Source of the DNA: Bacillota bacterium
GTDB taxonomy: Bacteria; Bacillota; Clostridia; Acetivibrionales; DSM-2933
Assembly: GCA_023430975.1 (NCBI GenBank)
Contig: JAEYYB010000118.1
Location: forward strand, 40,673 to 104,672
Length of the DNA stretch: 64,000 nt
Direction of reading: 5' to 3'
The position numbers were made by a program, and so were the translations under genes. The notes under the pieces are model-generated. The model did no database searches, was not told where the DNA came from, and saw only the letters and a program-made list of their open reading frames with translations. This document shows, piece after piece, positions 17,998 to 26,275 of this stretch. How positions within the stretch are numbered: the first letter of the stretch is position 1; each line of letters opens with the position of its first letter.

Positions 17998-19593
17998 CTA
18001 CCTGCTTTCCTTCTTATGCCTGTTTCTGAATTTTGCATTCCCCCCATGTTCCCATGTTAACTCCTTTGGCCTTGTGAACATAGCCCATAGAGGAACACGG
18101 ACAAAAGTATCCTTCAAATCCGAACTGCTTAATGGTGTAAAAGGGGATAAATAGTTTACACCAAAAGACTTTAACTTGCACATATGAATAAAAAACGCAA
18201 CGGACACCAGCAAGATACCAAGAATTCCCACAATGTTGGCAGCCAACATTAATACTATTCGCATGAACAAAAGAGTACCTGCTATTGATGATACTATAAA
18301 ACTTGATATAGCAGTTAAAGCTATTACTATGACCATAGGTGTACTTACAAGCCCTGCTTTTACAGCAGCATCTCCTATAACCAATGCCCCTACTATACTT
18401 ACTGCCTGTCCAATTGCCCTGGGCATCCTGATTCCAGCTTCACGGAGAAGCTCAAATGTGATTACCATTATTAATGCCTCTGTCAGTGCACTAAATGGAA
18501 TTCCCTCCCGGGCAGCTGTCATAGTTAACAAAAGCTTATAGGGGATAATATCCTGATGAAATGTAACCAGTGCTACATAAATTGCTGGTAAAAAGATAGT
18601 AATTACAATTGCTATTAATCTAACAAATCTACTCATTGTTGCATAAATGGATCTGGTATAATAATCCTCACTTGATTGTATAGCTTCAACAAAAAGGTAT
18701 GGGACAGTAAGGACAAAAGGAGTTCCATCGCACAATATAGCTACACGGCCCTCCAATAACTTTCCAGCCACGATATCAGGCTTCTCGCTGTTTCCAACCG
18801 TAGGGAATAACCCTAATTTGGAGTCTTGAATAAATTCTTCAATATATCCTGACTCAAGTATGGCATCAGTTTTAATTCTTCCAATCCTTTCTTTGACCGT
18901 TTTAACTACTTCATTATTTGCTATTCCCTTGATATAGCATATACAGATATCTGTATTGGTACGTTCTCCGACTTTCATTGTCTCAAATTTTAAATTTGTG
19001 TTTTTAATTTTTCTTCTTAATAAAGTAGTATTTGTACGAAGAGTTTCTGTAAATCCTTCTCTCGGGCCGCGAATTACTGCATCAGTAGACGGTTCCTCAA
19101 CACTTCTTTTATCCCAGCTTCGAAGTGACACTTTTAAAGCTGAATCACACTCGTCCATGAAAATCATAGTATCTCCCGAAAGTATGAATGAAATACTCTC
19201 ATCCAAGTCGTTTACTTCCTGAATAGCACTGGAACAAATAAGCTTTTCTTTAAACAGATTTAATGTTGATTTGCCTTTAAAACTCTGACTCAGATTTATT
19301 GATTCACTCTCAATCATTATTGGTTTCAATATGTCTGAGTTAATCAATTGCCTATTAACCATACCGTCAATATATGCTATAATTACCTGGGTTGAGCCAT
19401 CTTTACCAATAAAGAGTTCCCTGATAACAAAATCGCTGCACTCGGAAAATCTATCTCCCAGCATATCCTTAGTTTTATTTATCGATTTGGGTATTGTATT
19501 ATCTTTTTTGTTATTTTTCTTCTCGTTATTCAAATTATCATTAATAGCTTTTAGTTTTGTATATGTAAAAATTCTTTTCAAGCGTCTGAACAT
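17998..19593 (-). CDS. gerKA: Spore germinant receptor subunit A (GerA family)
   Basis: 531 residues. A soluble N-terminal region of about 300 residues (YIDGMVN, VIRGPREGFTETLRTNTTLLRRKI, a conserved GerA signature) is followed by about five membrane helices (from ~300 to ~470) and a short cytoplasmic tail. GerA subunits form the multimeric ion channel of the germinant receptor. It is the first gene of the gerA-C-small-B operon. All family motifs are intact and length is normal (480-540). This is direct evidence that the organism, or its recent ancestor, sporulates. Confidence 0.93.
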   Translation of the reverse strand: MFRRLKRIFTYTKLKAINDNLNNEKKNNKKDNTIPKSINKTKDMLGDRFSECSDFVIRELFIGKDGSTQVIIAYIDGMVNRQLINSDILKPIMIESESINLSQSFKGKSTLNLFKEKLICSSAIQEVNDLDESISFILSGDTMIFMDECDSALKVSLRSWDKRSVEEPSTDAVIRGPREGFTETLRTNTTLLRRKIKNTNLKFETMKVGERTNTDICICYIKGIANNEVVKTVKERIGRIKTDAILESGYIEEFIQDSKLGLFPTVGNSEKPDIVAGKLLEGRVAILCDGTPFVLTVPYLFVEAIQSSEDYYTRSIYATMSRFVRLIAIVITIFLPAIYVALVTFHQDIIPYKLLLTMTAAREGIPFSALTEALIMVITFELLREAGIRMPRAIGQAVSIVGALVIGDAAVKAGLVSTPMVIVIALTAISSFIVSSIAGTLLFMRIVLMLAANIVGILGILLVSVAFFIHMCKLKSFGVNYLSPFTPLSSSDLKDTFVRVPLWAMFTRPKELTWEHGGNAKFRNRHKKESR

Positions 19594-19651
19594 TTTTCCT
19601 CCATAAATTCACTATATAATCAATTTAGGCTGACTTTTATAAATAAACGAT

Positions 19652-19760
19652 GCTTAGTAATGGCTAAGAAATAACATCCCATTCTCATCGTCCAAAACCC
19701 TGTTAAATCGTCAGGATTTTGTCCTTAAGAATACGAAGTTATTTCTAAGGCGTTACTTAG
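19652..19760. repeat. Long imperfect inverted repeat upstream of the ger operon
   Basis: The left arm AGTAATGGCTAAGAAATAAC (19656-19675) pairs imperfectly with GTTATTTCTAAGGCGTTACT (19738-19757). Inside, CCAAAACCCTG pairs with CAGGATTTTG. The whole makes a hairpin of about 110 bases. It could be a structured leader, a third repeat family, or part of the adjoining family B copy. No gene overlaps it. Confidence 0.55.
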
Positions 19761-19860
19761 TCATGATCAAAAAAATACTTTTCGCTATAAATTTCGCTCA
19801 TATATTGACCTAGCTCGTAAACACCCGCTCAAAAGCGGAAATAATTTTTCATTCATACCT
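19761..19860. repeat. Repeat family B, full copy (reverse orientation)
   Basis: TCATGATC at one end and ATTCATACC at the other, with CGCTATAAATTTCGCTC and CCGCTCAAAAGCGGAAATAA between; these match the copy at 8667 on the opposite strand. It fills much of the 428-base gap between gerKA and the lipoprotein gene, next to the long inverted repeat. Confidence 0.7.
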
Positions 19861-19929
19861 TAATTAAATTATCAACAAAAAATTACTCTTTTAAACCAGA
19901 AACAAAAAGCAATTATCAAGGTTTGGAGA

Positions 19930-19962
19930 AGGTCAGCTACCCAGCTTGTGAGCAACTGACCT
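19930..19962 (-). terminator. Stem-loop after the 20022 lipoprotein gene
   Basis: AGGTCAG (19930-19936) and CTGACCT (19956-19962) form a G+C-rich stem about 60 bases beyond the stop codon. The T-run is poor, so termination is likely but not certain. Confidence 0.45.
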
Positions 19963-20021
19963 CCGATTGCAGATAGATTGATGTTTGGTTATGAAAAAAT
20001 CAATTTTATAAGTTCACCTTA

Positions 20022-20792
20022 TTAAATGCTTTGCTTATCTAGGTTTGACTTAATAACGATTATTCCATCAAGCATTTTTTTAGCATTATTTCTTGTCATA
20101 TCAGCATTTTTAGCTGTAATTGATTTGTTCGTATCATGAAATATTGTTTCAAGGGCAGCGATGTCCTTACTATAGGTGCTATTTATTTTCGCTTTGGTAC
20201 TTGGCCAAATACGTTCTATTGAATCTAAATTAGTTTTAGCCGATTTCCATTGTGCCTGATCTGCATTAAGCTCTATTTCGCGTACGTGGTAGCTCATTCT
20301 TAGGATGTCAGTATTCACAGATGATTTGAAATGACCATATGCATCTGGGATATATTTTGTTAATTGATTGGAATCAAATCTTGTTTCGTATACTTTTTTT
20401 GCTTTTATTTGCTTGTCCAAATTATCAATTGCTACTCCCATATTCTTTATAAGGTCTTTAGATGATGTAGCCATCTGCATAAGCGGTTTTAATTCATTAT
20501 AGTTTGTTTTTATCAAGTTCATTCTGCTATCCACTTTATTCCAGTCTTTCTTAGAAGAATCCACGAAAATTCCTTCAGCATTTATTTGGATTATTTCTAG
20601 TTGTTTTGGAGCATTAATACTCTTTTCAATATTTTGCACTACATTTTGGGGTTTAATATTAAGGTTTCCAGGTGATGTCTTAACATTATAACTTTGTGGT
20701 GATGGAGTCGGTTGGTTTACGGATTGACAACCTAAACACAAAGTAAACAGAGCTGCACCAAGAAAAATTGAACATTTTCTACTATTTTTCAT
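20022..20792 (-). CDS. Uncharacterised lipoprotein
   Basis: 256 residues from the chosen start. A lipoprotein signal peptide with lipobox CLGC, a Pro/Thr/Ser-rich spacer, then a helical region with several regularly placed Trp (KKDWNKVDSRM, DQAQWKSAKTNL), suggesting a helical-bundle fold of repeated units. No catalytic motif. I do not recognise a named family with certainty. The longest frame starts 18 bases further upstream (20810), but its second and third codons contain the GGAGG that best serves the ATG at 20792. Likely surface-anchored; role unknown. Confidence 0.7.
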   Translation of the reverse strand: MKNSRKCSIFLGAALFTLCLGCQSVNQPTPSPQSYNVKTSPGNLNIKPQNVVQNIEKSINAPKQLEIIQINAEGIFVDSSKKDWNKVDSRMNLIKTNYNELKPLMQMATSSKDLIKNMGVAIDNLDKQIKAKKVYETRFDSNQLTKYIPDAYGHFKSSVNTDILRMSYHVREIELNADQAQWKSAKTNLDSIERIWPSTKAKINSTYSKDIAALETIFHDTNKSITAKNADMTRNNAKKMLDGIIVIKSNLDKQSI

Positions 20793-20981
20793 TGTATTAT
20801 TAACCTCCATAATTTAAATTCCTCATTATTCTTTCCGTATATAACACTGATTATGCTGTGATTTTGTAGATTTAAGGTGAAACTATGGAAATCAATATCA
20901 AGTTGAACTTTTCGTAACATATGCAATATATGAATGAAGGAAAATATTTTGAAATAATTTTAAATTTGCAAAACATTTAAA

Positions 20982-21836
20982 TCATAGCTCGGAAACAAAT
21001 ACAAGTTGTACATTATTGTTCTCTAACACAGGTATAATTTCGGAAATAGCTTCTGCTGTGACTTTCCCACCTTCTGTTCCAACATGGCCGATTGCAATTG
21101 CTTTACCATTTTTTAAAGCTATATCTCCAGCCTTCCGTAGTTGCTCAATTATATAGGATTTTGATTTGTTACCATCTAAAAAAACATCTCTATCATGACA
21201 AAGAATACCTATATTATCGGCTAGTTTTTTTGCAATTGGATGATCTTCCGATCGACTGTCTACAAAAAACATATTTTTCTTTTTGACAATATCCAATATA
21301 CTTGATATTACATGTTTTTCATTTCCTGCTTTAGAGCCCATATGAATATTGGCCCCCACCGCATACGGAACATCCTCAAGAGCATCTAATGTAATCTCTT
21401 TTATTTCATTAATGTGCATATTTGCTAATATTGGTTTAGGCCCTACCCATTTTAAAGGAGCATTGTTAGCTTCTAGCGGAAGGTGAACAATTACTTCATA
21501 TCCTTTTGTATGTGCATTTAAAGCATCTGTCTTGGTATATGTAAGAAACGGCATTACAGCAAATGTTAGATGTCTGTTTATTAACATCATCTCATCAACA
21601 CCTTTACGATTTTGCCCGAAATCATCTATTATAATTGCTAATTTAGCTTTTTGAATCAGTAAATTGGATTTATCATGTTCAACAGAATTAACAGACGTAA
21701 CAAGTTCTTGCTTTTGAGCATCATTTTCCATAAAATTGCAGATAAATACAATAGCGAAAACTGGTATAATTGCAAGCATAAGAAACATTGAAAAAGTCCT
21801 TTTTGTAACGATAATTAATATATTGAATTTGTTCAT
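20982..21836 (-). CDS. Divergent polysaccharide deacetylase family protein (YibQ-like)
   Basis: 284 residues. One N-terminal membrane segment (about 10-30), then the divergent polysaccharide deacetylase fold: LAIIIDDFGQN (the conserved DDxG), a VMPFL segment, VHLPLEAN, GANIHMGS, FFVDSRS and AIGHVGTEGG, with the conserved His and Asp pattern of the family. Members are thought to act on cell-wall polymers, but the reaction is not established. A GTG at 21851 would add five residues; I prefer the ATG. It lies 50 bases after the truncated CwlD-like gene and may be co-transcribed with it. Confidence 0.82.
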   Translation of the reverse strand: MNKFNILIIVTKRTFSMFLMLAIIPVFAIVFICNFMENDAQKQELVTSVNSVEHDKSNLLIQKAKLAIIIDDFGQNRKGVDEMMLINRHLTFAVMPFLTYTKTDALNAHTKGYEVIVHLPLEANNAPLKWVGPKPILANMHINEIKEITLDALEDVPYAVGANIHMGSKAGNEKHVISSILDIVKKKNMFFVDSRSEDHPIAKKLADNIGILCHDRDVFLDGNKSKSYIIEQLRKAGDIALKNGKAIAIGHVGTEGGKVTAEAISEIIPVLENNNVQLVFVSEL

Positions 21837-21887
21837 TCTATATAATCTCACTTTCTATAAATTATTTTTTATTCAAGCTTTATATAC

Positions 21888-22256
21888 TTATGGGCTAGAT
21901 ACCCTTTCATCTATTTTTAAGTATTTTTCGACACCTATAACAATAGAGTTGGCTATATCTTCCTTAAATTCACTTCCAAGCAACAGCTCTCTTTCTCTTT
22001 TATTCGAAAGAAATGCAGTTTCAACTAGTACTCCTGGTATGGAAGCTCCTCCATCAATTCCACCATGTCCAGGATCTATAACGATAACTCTATTATGGGG
22101 GTCATTGAATGAATCTGTTTTAATATTAGAAAGTTTAAAATAGCTAATAGATAGTATAAGAATCATTAAAAACATAATCAAAACTAGTTTAAGAAAAACT
22201 TTTTTACTAAAAGTTATTATTTTAATCTTCACACTATATTCCTTGATTTTTATCAC
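21888..22256 (-). pseudogene. CwlD-like N-acetylmuramoyl-L-alanine amidase with the middle deleted in frame
   Basis: 122 residues: a membrane anchor (about 20-42) and then the first amidase_3 motif VIVIDPGHGGIDGGA. After IPG the sequence passes straight into the C-terminal family motif VLVETAFLSNKRERELLL. Normal CwlD-type amidases have about 110 residues between these, including the second zinc Glu and the SIHxN zinc His. Those are missing here, while the reading frame is kept. So the zinc site cannot form as usual and the protein is probably inactive, though the frame may still be translated. The neighbours (YibQ-like deacetylase, PdaA-like deacetylase) fit a spore-cortex muramic-lactam context. 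Confidence 0.75.
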
Positions 22257-22491
22257 TATATATATTTTATTCTTTGAAATTAAAAATATGATGACACTAA
22301 GTATAGCTAAAGCATCTCATTTTTAATATTTATTTTTAAACCAGAATAATAAGTTAGCATATTGTTGAATATATTTGGTAATGATCTGATTGAAGTATAA
22401 GGCTTTGTGTTTTGATAGAGCTTGAACTGCCTGGATTACAATGTATTAACAAGATAATGAAATGTGAAATTTCTGATGGGAGTGAACCAAA
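22257..22491. other. Divergent promoter region, nothing specific seen
   Basis: AT-rich DNA between the amidase remnant and the PdaA-like gene. No repeat copy, riboswitch or strong promoter was recognised. A short frame on the minus strand here (22354-22536) has no supporting feature. Confidence 0.3.
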
Positions 22492-22593
22492 ATGCAATTT
22501 GATGATTCGAACCAATCCAACAGTAACAGTAAGCAAAAAAATTTTAATAAATCTTTCTTAAGGCATTATTTTTGTAGGAGGTGTTGTGAATGA
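22492..22593 (+). CDS. Possible 33-residue upstream ORF coupled to pdaA
   Basis: An ATG at 22492 with GGGAGTGA 7 bases before it opens a frame of 33 codons, rich in Asn/Ser/Lys and ending CRRCCE. Its TGA overlaps the ATG of the deacetylase gene (ATGA), a typical translational-coupling arrangement. The peptide is unlike any family I know. It may be a leader ORF or chance. Confidence 0.25.
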   Translation: MQFDDSNQSNSNSKQKNFNKSFLRHYFCRRCCE

Positions 22594-23510
22594 GTTCGAA
22601 TTATAAATTTAGAAGTATTTTGTTATGGTGTATAATTTCGGTAATATTAACAAATGTGCTAGGAGGATGTGCGAAGTTTACAGGCATGGAAGAAAGCAAA
22701 GGAAGCATTAGCTTTGATAACGAGATAACCGGAAGGCTATCGGAGGATTTTAGCTATGATAATAAAGATTTGGCAATCAACCCGTCTGAGAAAGAAGCTA
22801 TTTTTGCACTTAATAATAAAACACTTAGATGGGGAATAGCAAGAAGTCCAGATAACAAAACGCCAAAGGCAGATCCAGGAGCACCTGAGATGCTTTCTAA
22901 ATATGGAGGTTTTTACCTTGGTGATACAAGCAAAACGGAAATATACCTGACATTTGATGAAGGTTATGAAAACGGTTATACCTCAAAAATTCTTGATGTA
23001 TTAAGAGCTAATAATGTAAAAGCAGTATTCTTTATTACAGGGCCCTATTTAAAAGATCAACAGGACCTTGTCAGGAGAATGGTCGAAGAAGGCCATGAAG
23101 TGGGAAATCATACTATTAATCATCCCAGTTTACCGGAAATTGATGATAAAAGGATTGAAGATGAAATATCTGGCCTTGATAAGACTTTCAATGAAATATT
23201 CGGAAAGCATATGACATATTTAAGACCTCCAAAGGGTGAATTCAATGAAAGAACTCTTTCAATAAGTCAAAAACTTGGCTATACTAACCTTTTTTGGAGC
23301 TTTGCTTATGAGGATTGGTACAGAGATAGAATAAGGGGACCGGAATATGCAAAAAATATTGTACTTAGAAATATTCATAATGGTGCAATAATATTATTGC
23401 ATGCCGTGTCAAAGGATAATGCAGATGCCCTTGATAGCATTATTAAAGGTGCGAGAGAGAATGGTTATGAGTTTGGAAACATAAATAAACTATGTGCAAA
23501 AGTACTTTAG
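22590..23510 (+). CDS. pdaA: Polysaccharide deacetylase, PdaA-like (muramic-delta-lactam synthesis)
   Basis: 306 residues. A signal peptide with lipobox-like LGGC (Cys27) is followed by a NodB-type domain: TFDEGYENGYT (121-131; the catalytic/metal Asp D123), HTINHPS (metal His pair), RPPKGEFN, and LLHAVS near the end. The run F-D-E-G-Y-E-N-G is typical of PdaA/delta-lactam de-N-acetylases rather than chitin deacetylases. In Bacillus, PdaA acts after CwlD to make the muramic lactam of the spore cortex. Here the divergent CwlD-like gene beside it is broken, so another amidase would be needed. GTAGGAGGTG precedes the ATG. Confidence 0.88.
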   Translation: MSSNYKFRSILLWCIISVILTNVLGGCAKFTGMEESKGSISFDNEITGRLSEDFSYDNKDLAINPSEKEAIFALNNKTLRWGIARSPDNKTPKADPGAPEMLSKYGGFYLGDTSKTEIYLTFDEGYENGYTSKILDVLRANNVKAVFFITGPYLKDQQDLVRRMVEEGHEVGNHTINHPSLPEIDDKRIEDEISGLDKTFNEIFGKHMTYLRPPKGEFNERTLSISQKLGYTNLFWSFAYEDWYRDRIRGPEYAKNIVLRNIHNGAIILLHAVSKDNADALDSIIKGARENGYEFGNINKLCAKVL

Positions 23511-23608
23511 TTTATCAATCAAGTCTAATAAAAGCAATATTTACATTTACTTATTTTTAATAACCAATTTTACAATCGGTAGCTTTTGAAGTACATATCC
23601 AGGTTGAT

Positions 23609-23644
23609 AAAATCCTGGTGGGGATCTTCCCTGCCAGGATTTTT
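23609..23644 (+). terminator. Terminator after pdaA
   Basis: AAAATCCTGG (23609-23618) pairs with CCAGGATTTT (23634-23643), with a second inner pairing GGGGA/TCCC, and the right arm ends in Ts. Confidence 0.8.
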
Positions 23645-23758
23645 GTATTAATCTCATTAATTCAATTGACATAAATCTAAACCAAGCTTTACTTCCTTAA
23701 AAATTTGGCTTATAATTTTTATATTGAGCTATTTATAAGCATTTTGGAGGTCATCAAC

Positions 23759-25546
23759 ATGTATAAAAAAGTGATTATGGGTAATGAAGCCATTGCCCTT
23801 GGTGCAATAAAAGCCGGTGTAAATCTTGTTTCAGGTTATCCAGGAACGCCTTCCACCGAAGTGCTTGAGAGTATTGCAGAGAGCAATCCAGGAGATATTT
23901 ATGTAGAATGGTCTGTTAATGAGAAGGTTGCATTGGAAGTAGCAGCGGGAGCAGCATATGCAGGAGCAAGGTCTCTTGTAACAATGAAGCAGGTTGGGCT
24001 TAATGTAGCTTCGGACCCGTTGATGAGCCTTTCATATATTGGCATAAAAGGAGGAATGGTTGTCCTTGTAGCGGATGATCCAGGTCCTTTTTCTTCGCAA
24101 ACAGAGCAGGACACACGGCACTTTGCCCGTTTTTCAAACCTGCCGGTTTTCGATCCTTCCTCCCCTGAAGAGGCTTTCGAGATGATACAAGAGGCTTTTG
24201 AACACTCTGAGCAGGTAGGGCTTCCGGTTTTTTTCAGACCCACCACAAGAATATGTCATTCCTGCAGCACATTGGAAATCCCTGATATAGGAGAAAGGCA
24301 CAAGACGGACGGTTTTGTAAAAGATCCACGCTGGGTCATATTCCCCAGCCTATCATATAGAAAGCACGTCCAGCTTGAAGAAACCCAGAAAAAGATTAGT
24401 GATATCTTTTCAAACCTAAAATACAATAAAATAACAGGTCAAGGAAATAAAGGCATAGCCGCTTCAGGCATTGCCTATGCATATATAAAGGATGCTCTTT
24501 CATCCTTAAATAAGGATATAAAGTTAATGAAAATCGGTACTCCCTATCCATTCCCTCAAAAGCTTGGTACGGAGTTCATTGATGGGCTTGATGAAATACT
24601 GGTATTTGAAGAGCTTGATCCTGTTATAGAAGAAAGCCTTCTTGAGCTCAAAGCATCAAATGGATATCAAATCTCGGTATTAGGAAAAAAGACAGGTCAT
24701 CTTCCCTATGCCGGTGAATACAGCTATGAACTGGTAAAAACTGCTGTAACAAAATTCCTTGGAATGGATGCTGACGAAGTGAAACCTCTCTCCCCTCCCG
24801 AGCTTCCGGTAAGACCGCCTGTATTATGTGCAGGATGTCCCCACAGAGCATCATTTTATGCTGTTAAAACTGCATTAAAAAAACAGAAGGCTGTTTTTTC
24901 AGGCGACATAGGTTGTTATACCCTTGGAAATGCAAAACCTCTTGATATGGTTGACACATGCCTCTGTATGGGTGCCGGCATAACAATTGCTCAAGGTTTG
25001 CAAAGAGTAGAGCCCGATGTTAAACATATAGCATTTATAGGAGACTCCACCTTCTTCCATACAGGAATTCCGGGAATAATAAATGCAGTTTATAATAATA
25101 CAGATATTACAGTAGTAATTTTAGATAACAGCACCACAGCCATGACCGGTAACCAACCCCATCCCGGGACAGGTAAAACAATGATGAGAAGCATTTCGGA
25201 AAAGGTTGATATCTATGGTATGGTAAAAGCTTGTGGGGTAAAGAAAATTACTAAAGCAAACCCTCTTAATCAAAAAGAGGCCATTGATGCTGTAAGAGAA
25301 AATGTTTCCTATAACGGACCTTCCGTAGTTATTTTTGAAGCTCCATGCATTGCACTGCAAAAACAATCCAACATACAGGCTGTGAATGAAAAATGCACCT
25401 TGTGTAAAAAGTGTATCCGTGAGGCAGGCTGCCCCGGTATGAGCATTATTGACGGCAAGGTAGTAATTGAACAGTCCTTATGCTATGGCTGTACACTATG
25501 TTCTCAAATATGCCCCGTAGGTGCTATAGGAGGTGCTAACAAATGA
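23759..25546 (+). CDS. iorA: Indolepyruvate:ferredoxin oxidoreductase, alpha subunit
   Basis: 595 residues. It oxidatively decarboxylates aryl-pyruvates (from Trp, Phe, Tyr) to aryl-acetyl-CoA and reduces ferredoxin, or runs in reverse. Order: pyruvate-binding domain (SGYPGTPSTEV), domain with GMVVLVADDPGPFSSQTEQD, the TPP-binding domain (CAGCPHR, GDIGCYTLG, GDSTFFHTG...NAVYNNTD), and two C-terminal 4Fe-4S clusters (CTLCKKC...C and CYGCTLCSQICPVGAIG). The longest frame begins at 23705, but TTTTGGAGG stands 8 bases before the ATG at 23759 and the protein then begins normally. The stop overlaps iorB by 4 bases (ATGA). Confidence 0.95.
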   Translation: MYKKVIMGNEAIALGAIKAGVNLVSGYPGTPSTEVLESIAESNPGDIYVEWSVNEKVALEVAAGAAYAGARSLVTMKQVGLNVASDPLMSLSYIGIKGGMVVLVADDPGPFSSQTEQDTRHFARFSNLPVFDPSSPEEAFEMIQEAFEHSEQVGLPVFFRPTTRICHSCSTLEIPDIGERHKTDGFVKDPRWVIFPSLSYRKHVQLEETQKKISDIFSNLKYNKITGQGNKGIAASGIAYAYIKDALSSLNKDIKLMKIGTPYPFPQKLGTEFIDGLDEILVFEELDPVIEESLLELKASNGYQISVLGKKTGHLPYAGEYSYELVKTAVTKFLGMDADEVKPLSPPELPVRPPVLCAGCPHRASFYAVKTALKKQKAVFSGDIGCYTLGNAKPLDMVDTCLCMGAGITIAQGLQRVEPDVKHIAFIGDSTFFHTGIPGIINAVYNNTDITVVILDNSTTAMTGNQPHPGTGKTMMRSISEKVDIYGMVKACGVKKITKANPLNQKEAIDAVRENVSYNGPSVVIFEAPCIALQKQSNIQAVNEKCTLCKKCIREAGCPGMSIIDGKVVIEQSLCYGCTLCSQICPVGAIGGANK

Positions 25547-26124
25547 AATTTGATATATTAATTGCTGGTGTCGGCGGTCAGGGAACAGTTCTTGCGTCTA
25601 GACTGCTTGCAGCATCAGCCATAAAAGCAGGTTATTTTGTACGAACCTCCGAGACAATCGGAATGGCACAAAGAGGAGGCTGTGTTGTAAGCCATGTAAG
25701 GATTGGTGATGAAATATTAAGTCCTGTAATCCCTTTTGGTGCTGCTGATTTGTTAATAGGCTTTGAACCGGCGGAAGCGGCCAGAAATATTGCAAGGCTA
25801 AGCCCTGAGGGTAAATGTGTAGTGAATACAAGAGTGATCAAGCCTGTTACCGCTTCACTTAACACTGTATCCTATGAGGTTGAACCAATTTTAGAATACA
25901 TTAACCAGAATTCATCCAACAGAATAATGGTGGATGGATATGCTTTAGCCGAGAAATCAGGCTCTGTAAAGGCTTTAAACACTGTACTTCTTGGTGTAAC
26001 CGCAGCTTCTGGGTTCCTTCCATTTTCCAATGAGGATCTCTTAAGTGCAATCAGTGAAAATGTGTCACAAAAATATTTAGAGCTGAATAAAAATGCGTTT
26101 AATATAGGCGTACAATTTGTATAA
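25543..26124 (+). CDS. iorB: Indolepyruvate:ferredoxin oxidoreductase, beta subunit
   Basis: 193 residues, the gamma-domain of 2-oxoacid:ferredoxin oxidoreductases (GVGGQGTVLASRLLA, ETIGMAQRGGCVVSHVRIG). It forms the heterodimer with IorA and binds the CoA side of the active site in this family. Its ATG overlaps the end of iorA by 4 bases. The stop codon is followed at once by a family A repeat. Normal length. Confidence 0.94.
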   Translation: MKFDILIAGVGGQGTVLASRLLAASAIKAGYFVRTSETIGMAQRGGCVVSHVRIGDEILSPVIPFGAADLLIGFEPAEAARNIARLSPEGKCVVNTRVIKPVTASLNTVSYEVEPILEYINQNSSNRIMVDGYALAEKSGSVKALNTVLLGVTAASGFLPFSNEDLLSAISENVSQKYLELNKNAFNIGVQFV

Positions 26125-26222
26125 ATTAAAAGTGTTAATAATCTTACATTTGGCGGAGTAAATAACGAACGGTTCAACGGGATTTGCTTAAGACAAATGT
26201 AATAGATTTATCACTTTTAATA
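26125..26222. repeat. Repeat family A, full copy between iorB and paaK
   Basis: ATTAAAAGTG / CACTTTTAAT outer arms, TTACATTTG / CAAATGTAA middle arms. It starts at the base after the iorB stop codon and ends 53 bases before the ligase ATG, so it lies within a probable operon and would be transcribed as a hairpin. Confidence 0.9.
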
Positions 26223-26275
26223 TAAATATTAAATTTTATATATTTTAGAAATATTAACACAGGGAGTCAGATAAG

